Of a DNA stretch of 64,000 nucleotides, positions 25,343-40,105 are shown piece by piece. The translations under genes were made by a program, and so were the position numbers. The stretch comes from Corynebacterium afermentans subsp. lipophilum. Its GTDB lineage: Bacteria > Actinomycetota > Actinomycetes > Mycobacteriales > Mycobacteriaceae. The notes beneath the pieces are model-generated. The model had not been told where the DNA came from, ran no database searches, and saw only the letters and a list, made by a program, of their open reading frames with translations. The stretch is from NCBI RefSeq assembly GCF_030408375.1, contig NZ_CP046530.1:310001-374000 (forward strand). The letters run 5' to 3'. Position 1 is the stretch's first letter. Every line of letters begins with the position of its first letter.

Positions 25343-27555
25343 AGCGATTCGTTGCAGCAGCAGCCGCAGCGGTGCTCACGCTCGCGGCCGCGCCGCTGGC
25401 GCAGGCCGCGGAACATAACCCCGGCGACCCGGGCCACAGCGTGGAACTGGGAAAGATCGACCACCCATGCGCCGGGCGCAAACTGCTCTACCACTCCCAC
25501 AACGACGCGCTCTACGGCACCTACAAAAACGACAAGCTCACCGTGATGGCGGTGGACGGCCAGCAGGTCACCGACCAGGAAAAGGTTTGCTTCCGCCTTG
25601 CCCCGGACGCCGACGCCGACGGCAACGACGTTTCCACCTTGACCGTGCCGGAGGACGGCTCCCTGGACTTCCTCGGCGAGCCCGGCAGCACCGTGTGGGC
25701 CGCGCCGCAATCCGCGGACTGGACCGACAGCTGGCGGCCCATCTGGTCTGGCCTGGGCGCTTTCGACCCCGCGCACGAGGCGGGCGAGATCCCGGACAAC
25801 TTCGTCGACGACGTCATGCACTTCGACCTGGTGGACATGGACGGCCCCGGCGACGTCAACGTGTTCTTCTCCTCGCGCGTGGGCGATCCGGAGCGGCTGT
25901 TTAGCTCCGCCGACGAGGACATGCGCACGATCACCTACGACGTCGGCGGCCACGGCCACTTCACCTGGACGTTTTCCGAACCAGGCATCTACGAAATGAC
26001 CTGGCAGGGCCGCGCCGAGCTCGCCGGCGGCGGCACGGAGCGCTCCGAGCCGGTGACCCAGTACTGGCTCGTCGGCGACGACGCCACCGTCGGCCTGCCC
26101 GAGGGCACCACCACCGATCTGCGCACCCCCAACACCGCACCGGACACCGCCAGCCCGAGCACAAGCGCCAGCCCCTCCACGCGCGCGACGCCCGCGCCGC
26201 GTCCTGCGGCACCGGCCGAAACAGCGCCGACGAGCACTACGCCCGCCGCGTCCGCGGACCGGCGCAAGCTCATCACGTCGGGGCATATGGATATGGCGTT
26301 GGTGGCCGAAGGGGCGTCGATAGGCGCGAAGCTTATCGACGACTCCGACCCCCACAACCAGGCCCAACGCGAATCCGGCAGCTTCATTTTCGCCGTGCCG
26401 GACGCGGCGCGAAAAACGCTGCCGGCGGGCGCGAGCGAGAGCTTCCCGGACGCGCCCGAGGCGATGTGGATCCTGCCGCAGGCGCAGGAGAAAAACCTTC
26501 CCTGGCTGGGGTTTTCCACCACCCGGGTGGCCGCCGACGCGCTGGCGCAAGGCTCGAAGGTGACCGTGGCGATGCGCGACGTTAGCGGCCCTGGGCGCAT
26601 CTACACCTGGCACGAGGACCTGCGCGGACTGCGCGTGGAGCTCGATTCCGGCGACGCGTCCAAGCGGCTGGAATACCCCGTCAACGCCCACGACCACCAG
26701 GGCTTCGGGTTCACCGAGCCGGGCGCGTACACCGCCACGTTCACCTTCTCCGGCACGTCCGCTGACGGCAGGGACTTCTCCGAGGACATGGTGGCCACCT
26801 TCGCGGTGGGCGACGGGGCGGTCACCGCCGCGCGCGAGGGCCGCCTCGGTGGCGCCGACGCTGCGGCCGGTGCCGGCAAGGGGAAACTCACGCTTCCGGA
26901 CGCGCTGGCGGAGGGCATCCGCTCGCTGGAAAAGGAGCTGAAGAAGGCCGGCGACACGCTCGCGCCGCTTGCGCGCAAGAGGGACACCGGCAGCGGCAAC
27001 GGCGGCAGCGGCTCGAAGTCGGGATCCCCGTTGAGCTCGGCCGCGGCGCCGGCGGCACCGCCGAAACATCCCCAATCGGCCGCTGCGCAACCCGTGCCCG
27101 CGCAGCCAGCTCCGGCACCCGCTGCGCACCCCGCGCAGCCGCAGCCGCAGCGCGCGTCGAGCAGCAACCGCGCCAGCACCTCCTCCGACAAGCAAAGCAC
27201 CCGCCGCGCCATCAGGTCGAAGACCAGGGAGGACTCCAAGGCCGCAAAGCCCGCGGTAACGACCAAAGCAAAAGCGCCGTCCGAAGCGTCTTCGGCGACA
27301 ACCGGTAGCGCAGACACGTCCGAGACCTACGCCGCCCAGCCGAATCCCGTAGGTGGAAGCGGCACGGGGATCCACTCGTCGTTGGATGCCGCCGGCGCGC
27401 AACCGGACGGCCAGGCCGCGGACACGTCGCCGACCGCGGGCGGGTTCTGGGCGGGACTCGCCATCGGCGTGGGCGTCATGGCGCTCATCGGCGGTTGCGT
27501 CCTGTTCGTCGCGGCGGCGAGGTTGCTGCGGCGGGTGGAGCGGAGCGCGTCGTAA
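25339..27555 (+). CDS. large surface protein with two choice-of-anchor-M repeats
   Basis: 738 residues from GTG 25339. Signal peptide 1-24 (AQA). Repeat 1 (about 30-260) holds FLGEPGSTVWAAPQ, IWSGLGAFD and HGHFTWTFSEPGIYEM (H205-x-H207), plus a Cys pair near residues 46 and 87. A Pro/Thr/Ala linker leads to repeat 2 (about 310-505) with GHMDMAL, MWILPQAQ, LPWLGFSTT and HDHQGFGFTEPGAY (H451-x-H453). A 200-residue Ala/Pro/Ser/Lys stretch, suited to crossing the wall, leads to a C-terminal membrane span and LLRRVERSAS. No LPxTG is seen. This matches the known 'ABC transporter-associated repeat protein' class. An upstream open extension lies inside the permease gene and is not coding. Confidence 0.85.
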   Translation: MKRFVAAAAAAVLTLAAAPLAQAAEHNPGDPGHSVELGKIDHPCAGRKLLYHSHNDALYGTYKNDKLTVMAVDGQQVTDQEKVCFRLAPDADADGNDVSTLTVPEDGSLDFLGEPGSTVWAAPQSADWTDSWRPIWSGLGAFDPAHEAGEIPDNFVDDVMHFDLVDMDGPGDVNVFFSSRVGDPERLFSSADEDMRTITYDVGGHGHFTWTFSEPGIYEMTWQGRAELAGGGTERSEPVTQYWLVGDDATVGLPEGTTTDLRTPNTAPDTASPSTSASPSTRATPAPRPAAPAETAPTSTTPAASADRRKLITSGHMDMALVAEGASIGAKLIDDSDPHNQAQRESGSFIFAVPDAARKTLPAGASESFPDAPEAMWILPQAQEKNLPWLGFSTTRVAADALAQGSKVTVAMRDVSGPGRIYTWHEDLRGLRVELDSGDASKRLEYPVNAHDHQGFGFTEPGAYTATFTFSGTSADGRDFSEDMVATFAVGDGAVTAAREGRLGGADAAAGAGKGKLTLPDALAEGIRSLEKELKKAGDTLAPLARKRDTGSGNGGSGSKSGSPLSSAAAPAAPPKHPQSAAAQPVPAQPAPAPAAHPAQPQPQRASSSNRASTSSDKQSTRRAIRSKTREDSKAAKPAVTTKAKAPSEASSATTGSADTSETYAAQPNPVGGSGTGIHSSLDAAGAQPDGQAADTSPTAGGFWAGLAIGVGVMALIGGCVLFVAAARLLRRVERSAS

Positions 27556-27560
27556 GGCAA
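27537..27560 (+). repeat. direct repeat, copy 1 (3' end of the surface-protein gene)
   Basis: Encodes VERSAS-stop. An imperfect copy lies at 27676-27700, with three G/A changes and one inserted base. Confidence 0.5.
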
Positions 27561-27591
27561 CTGCCTCAGAGCGCAAACCAGGAGTAATGAC

Positions 27592-27632
27592 CCAGGAGGA
27601 CGGCCCAAAAAGGGCCGTCCTCCTGGTTTGTT
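27592..27632 (+). terminator. strong terminator of the anchored-repeat ABC operon
   Basis: A perfect 15-bp stem (27592-27606 with 27612-27626) has a five-A loop and is followed by TTTGTTG. It may also work leftward. Confidence 0.88.
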
Positions 27633-27675
27633 GCTCTTAGTCTGTCTTGCGGGAACGAGGATGTGGGGCGCGGAT

Positions 27676-27700
27676 GGAACGAAGCGCGTCGTAAAGGCAA
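27676..27700 (+). repeat. direct repeat, copy 2 (degenerate gene end)
   Basis: Read in frame from 27674 it gives MERSAS-stop, echoing the VERSAS-stop end of the gene at 25339-27555. Confidence 0.45.
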
Positions 27701-27709
27701 GGGAACCGG

Positions 27710-27747
27710 AACCCTCTCCTCAGCGTCTAACGGGCGGGGAGGGTTTT
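27710..27747 (+). promoter_or_regulatory. hairpin enclosing the toxin ribosome site
   Basis: AACCCTCTCC (27710-27719) pairs at nine of ten positions with GGGGAGGGTT (27736-27745). The right arm is the GGGGAGGG ribosome site of the gene starting at 27748. A TTTT follows immediately. It could mask translation of the toxin or act as an attenuator. Confidence 0.45.
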
Positions 27748-27981
27748 ATGGCGAGCTATATTCCGCGGCCGAGGCCGGGATTTCTGGACGATCTGGAAAA
27801 AGTGCGGGGAAGGGGAAGGCCGAGATGGCGCAATCTAAAAAGCCAGCGTCTCTACGAGTATGACCCTTTACATGGCCACATTGAGGGTTATAACCTGCGA
27901 GGGGAGCACGTCGGCGTCTTTGACGCAGTGAGCGGGACGCAAATTGGAGATCCAATTCGTGGAAGGAAGATCGATGTTTAA
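27748..27981 (+). CDS. stand-alone colicin E3-type ribosomal RNase domain (toxin)
   Basis: 77 residues. Residues 25-77 align with the cytotoxic domain of colicin E3, which cuts 16S rRNA at the decoding site: RPRWRNLKSQRLYEYD, LHGHIEGY, HVGVFDAVSGTQIG. The E3 active residues D510, H513, E517 and R545 correspond to D39, H42, E46 and R73, with spacing kept apart from one deleted residue. There is no receptor or translocation domain and no signal peptide, so it should act inside the cell or be a detached effector tip. Start ATG 27748 has a GGGGAGGG ribosome site. The next gene overlaps its end by eight bases. Confidence 0.75.
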   Translation: MASYIPRPRPGFLDDLEKVRGRGRPRWRNLKSQRLYEYDPLHGHIEGYNLRGEHVGVFDAVSGTQIGDPIRGRKIDV

Positions 27982-28195
27982 GCCTTTTGTGGATCGCTGT
28001 TTGGCGGGCGAGGTGGAGCCGAACGACATCGACGACTGGGTGACGGCCTGGCACAACTCCGCGCCAGGAAGTGAGGAAATGAGCCTCTACGAATACCTTG
28101 GATTCACTGAGGTTGAAGGGCGGATGTGGTCGCGAGACGCCAGGGCTCTAGCGCCAATCCTGGAGAACCGCCGCCAAAACCGCCAGCCCGCGTAA
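27974..28195 (+). CDS. putative immunity/antitoxin partner of the colicin-like RNase
   Basis: 73 residues, acidic in the first half. The pattern is EVEPNDIDDWVTAWHNSAPGSE then MSLYEYLGFTEVEGRMW and a basic end. Small proteins with this I-D-D-x-V-x-x-W-H ... L-x-E-Y-L-G layout sit beside toxins in many actinobacteria; I recall the pattern but no characterised member. It does not resemble the colicin immunity protein Im3. The ATG overlaps the toxin stop and has GGAAGGAAGA upstream, so translation is coupled. Neutralisation of the upstream RNase is inferred from position. Confidence 0.6.
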   Translation: MFKPFVDRCLAGEVEPNDIDDWVTAWHNSAPGSEEMSLYEYLGFTEVEGRMWSRDARALAPILENRRQNRQPA

Positions 28196-28239
28196 CCCGC
28201 GATTTGGTCAAACCCGCACCCACCCGCTAACATCCCCAA

Positions 28240-28402
28240 CCGAAGTTTGAACGGCCCGCAAAGGCCGAGCTCAAGTTTCACCGAAGACCGTCGGTCACTC
28301 TCGAGAGGGAGTCGAAGGCGCTCCACTCAAGGGGCCGACCCACGCAGGAGAAACGCGGCACACTCCAACGTATGCCTCGTGCTTCTGCACGGGGCATTTT
28401 TG
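28240..28402 (+). promoter_or_regulatory. rplJ leader with attenuator hairpin (L10-leader type)
   Basis: The 300-base gap before rplJ holds no gene. It ends with a hairpin (28372-28382 with 28387-28397) followed by TTTTTGC, a rho-independent attenuator, about 95 bases before the rplJ ATG. Several smaller complementary stretches lie before it. This is the expected place for L10-L7/L12 feedback control. The 5' limit is a guess. Confidence 0.6.
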
Positions 28403-28497
28403 CTTCTAGACGTCAGCTTCGCGCGAAGCGAACGCCGATAGGCAAGATGCTCCGGGCGGATTGAACAACATGAAGTAATCGGAAGGAGGCGTGTGTC

Positions 28498-29019
28498 ATG
28501 GCAAACCCGAAGAACACTGCGGAACTTGCAGCTCTGAAGGAGAAGTTCGCTGAGGCGGATTCCCTCGTGCTGACTGAGTACCGTGGCCTGACCGTCGGCC
28601 AGCTGCAGCAGCTGCGCGGCGATATGGGCTTCGATGTCGAGTACCACGTCGCCAAGAACACCCTCATCAAGATCGCTGCGAACGAGCACGGTATCGAGGG
28701 TCTCGATGATCTTCTCACCGGCCCGACCGCCGTCGCGTTCATCAAGGGCGACGCTGCTGTCGACGCTGCGAAGGTGATGAAGAAGTTCAACAAGGACCAC
28801 GACGCGTTCGTGATCAAGGGCGGCTACATGGACGGCAACGTCCTGGACGCTTCCCAGATCGACGCGCTGGCCGAGATGGACAACCGCGAGACCACCCTGG
28901 CCAAGCTCGCTGGCGCATTCGAGGGCTCTCTGGCAAAGGCAGCCGGCCTGTTCCAGGCTCCGGCATCCAAGACGGCCCGCCTTGTTGCTGCACTGCAGGA
29001 CAAGCAGGAAGCCGCATAA
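28498..29019 (+). CDS. rplJ: 50S ribosomal protein L10
   Basis: 173 residues with the L10 signatures LVLTEYRGLTVGQLQQLR, YHVAKNTLIKIA and LTGPTAVAFIKGD. L10 carries the L7/L12 dimers on the stalk and represses its own operon by binding the leader. A GGAAGGAGG ribosome site precedes the ATG. rplL follows after 52 bases. Confidence 0.97.
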   Translation: MANPKNTAELAALKEKFAEADSLVLTEYRGLTVGQLQQLRGDMGFDVEYHVAKNTLIKIAANEHGIEGLDDLLTGPTAVAFIKGDAAVDAAKVMKKFNKDHDAFVIKGGYMDGNVLDASQIDALAEMDNRETTLAKLAGAFEGSLAKAAGLFQAPASKTARLVAALQDKQEAA

Positions 29020-29071
29020 ACACACTCTTACATCCGGGCTGTAAACGCCCACCAACAGAAAGGAAGCCACA

Positions 29072-29461
29072 ATGGCTAAGCTCACCAAGGACGAGCTCAT
29101 CGAGCAGTTCAAGGAAATGACCCTCATCGAGCTCTCCGAGTTCCTGAAGGAGTTCGAGGAGGTCTTCGACGTGACCGCAGCCGCTCCGGTTGCTGCTGTC
29201 GCTGCAGGCGCTCCGGCCGCCGGCGGCGAGGCTGCCGCTGAGGAGAAGGACGAGTTCGACGTCGTTCTCGAGGACGCTGGCGACAAGAAGATCGGCGTGA
29301 TCAAGGTTGTCCGCGAGCTGGTTCCGGGCCTGGGCCTGAAGGACGCCAAGGAAATGGTCGAGGGTGCCCCGAAGGCAATCCTCGAGGGCGCCAACAAGGA
29401 CGACGCCGAGGCTGCCAAGACCAAGCTCGAGGAGGCTGGCGCAAAGGTCACCCTCAAGTAA
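29072..29461 (+). CDS. rplL: 50S ribosomal protein L7/L12
   Basis: 129 residues: the dimerising N-terminal helices ([21 protein letters not shown]), an Ala/Gly hinge and the globular C-terminal domain ([21 protein letters not shown]). It recruits translation GTPases to the ribosome. Ribosome site AAAGGAAG. Confidence 0.97.
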   Translation: MAKLTKDELIEQFKEMTLIELSEFLKEFEEVFDVTAAAPVAAVAAGAPAAGGEAAAEEKDEFDVVLEDAGDKKIGVIKVVRELVPGLGLKDAKEMVEGAPKAILEGANKDDAEAAKTKLEEAGAKVTLK

Positions 29462-29484
29462 GAGCTTTTTGCTTGACGACGATC

Positions 29485-29523
29485 ACCCCCTCCGGTTCGC
29501 ACACGCGGCCGGAGGGGGTTTCG
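29485..29523 (+). terminator. terminator after rplJ-rplL
   Basis: ACCCCCTCCGG (29485-29495) pairs with CCGGAGGGGGT (29509-29519), then TTTC. Confidence 0.8.
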
Positions 29524-29538
29524 CGTGTGTGGCTGCGG

Positions 29539-29544
29539 TAAAGT
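29539..29544 (+). promoter_or_regulatory. -10 element TAAAGT before the DUF3068 gene
   Basis: Ends 8 bases before ATG 29553, which has no ribosome site. Confidence 0.45.
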
Positions 29545-29552
29545 AGCCCACC

Positions 29553-30491
29553 ATGCTGCCCACTTCCCGCATTCTTTCCGTGTTGCTCGCCGGCGTCGGT
29601 GCTGCGCTGGTGGTGGCGGGGCTGCTGGCGCCGAGCGTGCTGCTTTCCGGCAACCGCCTGCCGCTGGCGCTGGGGGAGGCCACGTGGACCATCGCGGACC
29701 CGAACGGCACCCGCGAGGGCGAGGCGGCGCCGGTGACGCGCCAGCTGCACATGGAGATTCAGGAGCCGTCCGACGGTGACTCGGCGAGCGTGCGCGTGGG
29801 CGACACGCTGCGGGCGGGGGAGTCCGGCTCGGACTTCAACGACCTGCTCACGGCCTCTACGTGGTCCTACGCCGTGGATCGCGTTTCAGGCGCCGCGCAG
29901 GGCCCGGCGGAGGCGCTTTTGGTTATGGGCATGCCCGCAACGCAGGTGCCTATCGACGGCGCGTGGTTGACCTTCCCCGCCCCCGCGCCGCAGGACACCG
30001 TCGAGGTCTTCGACACGGTGCTGCGTGGCGCGGCGCCGGCGGAATTTTCTGGCGAGGAGGAGATCGCCGGGCGCACGGTGCACCGCTATACCCAGCGCAT
30101 TGCGCCGACGAACGTGGCCAAGCGCTACGCCGACCCGCGCAACACGCTCACAATGGAGGATGAAAACGGCGAGCCGCAGCGCACCTTCCTGCACCACGCC
30201 GCGGAGCGCGAGATCCTGGTGGACCAGGAGACCGGCGTGGTCGTGGGCATCGACGAGAAGGTGGACGATTACTACGCCGACGCAGAAGGCAACGGCGTGA
30301 ACAACGTGGTCACCTATGACGGGGTGATGGACCGGCAGGACGTCGAGAAGCTTGTGCGCAAAGTGGATGATGCGCAGACCGCCGCGGCGGACCGCGGGCT
30401 GTGGCGCGTGCTGGCCTGGATTGGTGCAGCGCTGAGCCTTGCGGGCCTGGCGGGCGCGCTGCGGCCGGGGCGTGCGGCGCGTCGCGATTGA
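29553..30491 (+). CDS. DUF3068 (PorA-family) membrane protein
   Basis: 312 residues. An N-terminal membrane helix (about 10-32) is followed by a long extracytoplasmic beta-rich domain and a C-terminal membrane helix (about 283-303), ending in RRD. This two-helix, large-ectodomain plan with an internal VDRVSGAAQGPAEALL-type segment is that of DUF3068 proteins in Corynebacteriales, some of them labelled PorA-family. Function is not established. It sits alone between the rplJL terminator and rpoB. Confidence 0.7.
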   Translation: MLPTSRILSVLLAGVGAALVVAGLLAPSVLLSGNRLPLALGEATWTIADPNGTREGEAAPVTRQLHMEIQEPSDGDSASVRVGDTLRAGESGSDFNDLLTASTWSYAVDRVSGAAQGPAEALLVMGMPATQVPIDGAWLTFPAPAPQDTVEVFDTVLRGAAPAEFSGEEEIAGRTVHRYTQRIAPTNVAKRYADPRNTLTMEDENGEPQRTFLHHAAEREILVDQETGVVVGIDEKVDDYYADAEGNGVNNVVTYDGVMDRQDVEKLVRKVDDAQTAAADRGLWRVLAWIGAALSLAGLAGALRPGRAARRD

Positions 30492-30826
30492 CCGCGCGCG
30501 CATGCCGGGTGGTAGGCTTCCGGCAGCAACCGCACGAGTGGCCCAGACGGCATCGGGCAGACCGGCGGAAGTGATGGCGGGGGCCTTTACAAACGGGGGA
30601 GATTACTCTATGGTTGTTCTTTGCGCTGGAAGCCGTCTCCAGTACGCATAGAGAGCCTTGTGCAACGGGAACGAAAAAACCCGATTTGACAAGGTGATTT
30701 TGTTGTCTCTGGGGGCGGGTCTTCCGAAGCAGACCGAATGCTAACTTATCCTGCGGAAACGCCGCCGGACCGCGAAGCCAGACGCGGTGCGGCGAGCCTC
30801 CGCCAGAGGTGCTGGAAGGACCCAAC
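30492..30826 (+). promoter_or_regulatory. rpoB upstream region
   Basis: No gene is visible in these 335 bases. A TTGACA at 30686-30691 lacks a good -10 at normal spacing. TAACTT at 30742-30747 is a better -10 and would give a leader of about 70 bases. The promoter of rpoBC must lie here, but its exact position cannot be read with certainty. Confidence 0.4.
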
Positions 30827-34306
<3,480 letters not shown>

Positions 34307-34390
34307 GCGCCAGGTAGCCGTCGTGAAGCAATTGCTTTTCGACGGCACGACGAACGAACAGCACACATCTAGAAGAAAAGGAACTTTTAC

Positions 34391-38389
<3,999 letters not shown>

Positions 38390-38431
38390 ACGCAAGGCCC
38401 AGCACTCTGGCTTTTAGCTAGGTCTGCGTAG

Positions 38432-38474
38432 AAAACGCCCGGCCTCCCCGCAGAAGGGAAGCCGGGCGTTTTGC
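38432..38474 (+). terminator. terminator after rpoBC
   Basis: AAAACGCCCGGC (38432-38443) pairs with GCCGGGCGTTTT (38461-38472), with an inner partial stem and T-run. Confidence 0.88.
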
Positions 38475-38475
38475 A

Positions 38476-38481
38476 TATCAT
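38476..38481 (+). promoter_or_regulatory. -10 element TATCAT before the DUF1801 pseudogene
   Basis: Ends 7 bases before ATG 38489. It overlaps the end of the rpoC terminator, so the promoter outlives the gene it served. Confidence 0.4.
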
Positions 38482-38488
38482 CGGGGCC

Positions 38489-38771
38489 ATGACTGGGTTT
38501 TCCGACGCAGAACGCGAGGCCATGCGCCAGCGCGCCGAAGACCTGGTACGGAATGCCCGTGTGGGAGAACGCGGACGGGGTTGTGGTGTTTTTGCAGGTA
38601 GCGTCCAAATTCGGCGTGCGCTACTCCACCCTCGGCTTCCAGGACGGCGCGCAGCTCGACGAGGGGGATATGTGGCCGACGAGTTACGCGGTGCGATCGC
38701 TTAACGACGCCACCAAAGGCCGGATCCGCGACCTGATCCGCCGCGCCGCCGGCGACGCCGCCGGGAAGTGA
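38489..38771 (+). pseudogene. DUF1801/YdhG-like gene with internal out-of-frame deletion
   Basis: The first frame gives the family's usual start (MTGFSDAEREAMRQRAEDL). From about 38546 the family's C-terminal half continues in another frame: TWYGMPVWENADGVVVFLQ, ASKFGVRYSTLGFQDGAQL and MWPTSYAVRSL. Intact relatives have roughly 50-60 residues between these parts (the EPDR..AE.IH region). They are missing here, and the join shifts the frame. The remaining piece from ATG 38553 (72 codons) could still be translated but lacks half the fold. Confidence 0.75.
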
Positions 38772-38785
38772 CGTAAGAAGGCGCC

Positions 38786-39421
38786 TTACTCCACGTGGGC
38801 GCCGCGGGCCGCGCGGACGATTCCCACGCCGCCCATCAGGGCGAGGCCGCGGACGCGGACCACCGGGGCGTCGGCAGGCAACTCCGCGACGGAGACGGTG
38901 CAGGAGGGGTGGTCCTCCACACCAAAGCCGCCCATGATGCCTACACCGTCGTCCACGACGCGGACATCGTCGGGCACGATGATCTCGATGCCACCCATCA
39001 GCGCAAGGGCGTTGATTACCGTCTCCTGGGCCGCAAAGCGCGCGTCCCGCAGATCCAGCGAGTTGCCGCCCATGAGCGCGACCGAGGTGTGCGTCGGCGC
39101 GACGAGCCATTGTCCGGTGCGTTCGGCGCCGCCCATGAGCGACAGGGAGAACGCGGAGCCGTTGCTCTCGCCGGTGACCACTGCGCGGGAGCTGGCGCTG
39201 GCCGTCGCGGGGGTGGGGCGGTCCGGGCGCTCGACGGGGGAGAGGTCTTCTACCAGGGCGGGAAGCTCGTCGGAGTAGGTGGCTGCGTAGAGGGCGCGGG
39301 AGCGGTCGTCGAATTCGGTCAGGGAGATTTGACCGTCGGCAAATGCGGCTTGGAGATGTTTGGCTGCTTTATCGCGCTCCGAGTCGGAAGCGCGTTTGCG
39401 GGGCGGGTTGGGGTTGTTCAT
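38786..39421 (-). CDS. DUF1707 protein with LiaF-like C-terminal domain
   Basis: 211 residues from ATG 39421. The N-terminal DUF1707 motif (ASDSERDKAAKHLQAAFADGQISLTEFDDR) is followed by a linker and a C-terminal beta-helix-like domain. The latter repeats FSLSLMGGAER, TSVALMGGNSLDL, NALALMGGIEI, VGIMGGFGV and RGLALMGGVGI, the pattern of the cell-wall-active antibiotic response (LiaF/YvqF) domain. No membrane span is seen. A TACTGT -10 box lies 7 bases before the ATG. A role in envelope-stress sensing is inferred from the domain only. Confidence 0.78.
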   Translation of the reverse strand: MNNPNPPRKRASDSERDKAAKHLQAAFADGQISLTEFDDRSRALYAATYSDELPALVEDLSPVERPDRPTPATASASSRAVVTGESNGSAFSLSLMGGAERTGQWLVAPTHTSVALMGGNSLDLRDARFAAQETVINALALMGGIEIIVPDDVRVVDDGVGIMGGFGVEDHPSCTVSVAELPADAPVVRVRGLALMGGVGIVRAARGAHVE

Positions 39422-39428
39422 ACTTTGG

Positions 39429-39434
39429 ACAGTA
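39429..39434 (-). promoter_or_regulatory. -10 element TACTGT (minus strand) before the DUF1707 gene
   Basis: Lies 7 bases before ATG 39421. Confidence 0.45.
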
Positions 39435-39490
39435 GTCGCCGAAGGTGGCGTCGGCAGGCGAAAGGCGCGCAGAAATGCCCGGATTCTGCT

Positions 39491-39496
39491 TAGATT
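39491..39496 (+). promoter_or_regulatory. -10 element TAGATT of the three-gene exported-protein operon
   Basis: Ends 6 bases before GTG 39503; no ribosome site. Confidence 0.45.
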
Positions 39497-39502
39497 CCAC
39501 GT

Positions 39503-40105
39503 GTGAGCGAAAAGTCGGCGAAAAGCCAGCGCATGCGGGGGCTGGCAAAGTCGGTCGCGGCGGACTTCCGCACGAGAACCAACGCGACCATCGCGGGGTT
39601 GCTCGCGCTTGCCGGCGTGACCGGGATGGCCGGCGGATTCGAGGAAGCGGAGCCGGAGGAGGTTGTCACCGCCAGCGAGGTGGCGGACCCGGTTGCGCAG
39701 CCGGAAGAGCTGGAGATTGCGCCGCTGACAATCCAGGTGCAGCGCGCTTACGTCCTCGACGGCGCGCGGGTGGTGCACATGCGGCTGACTAATACCGCGG
39801 AGCGGCCCATCTACGCGGAGCAGTGGCACCAGGCGTTTAACCTGGAGGAGTCCGCGGCAGATACGCAGCCGAAGTTCCAGAAGACCGACGTACGGCTCAC
39901 CGGCGACGACAGCCTCGAGAGTGTCCCACTGCCGGATAACCAGGTGCTCAACCCGGGTGTGCCGCAGGATATCGCGCTGGTGTTCAGCGGCGATGGCGTC
40001 GGCGACACGCTCGCAGTGTGGTCGATGGAGTACCGCAAGTCGTTCCTGGACGGCGATTCCACCTGGTTTGTCAAAGAGCGCGTGGCGGAAGTGGAGCTGC
40101 GATGA
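39503..40105 (+). CDS. membrane-anchored exported protein, unknown (first of three)
   Basis: 200 residues. A basic N-terminus, one weak membrane segment (about 29-45) and an acidic linker lead to a beta-sandwich-like domain (TIQVQRAYVLDGARVVHMRLTNTAERPIYAEQW ... VPQDIALVFSGD ... WSMEYRKSFLDGD). The pattern resembles DUF4352/telomere-associated Ig-like domains, which often occur in exported actinobacterial proteins. The ATG of the next gene overlaps its TGA. I do not recognise a specific family. Confidence 0.65.
   Translation: MSEKSAKSQRMRGLAKSVAADFRTRTNATIAGLLALAGVTGMAGGFEEAEPEEVVTASEVADPVAQPEELEIAPLTIQVQRAYVLDGARVVHMRLTNTAERPIYAEQWHQAFNLEESAADTQPKFQKTDVRLTGDDSLESVPLPDNQVLNPGVPQDIALVFSGDGVGDTLAVWSMEYRKSFLDGDSTWFVKERVAEVELR

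Noticed and set aside
27628..27747. N-terminal extension of the colicin-like toxin
   Set aside because: It would start inside the operon terminator and cross the duplicated gene end; the good ribosome site and E3 similarity begin with ATG 27748.
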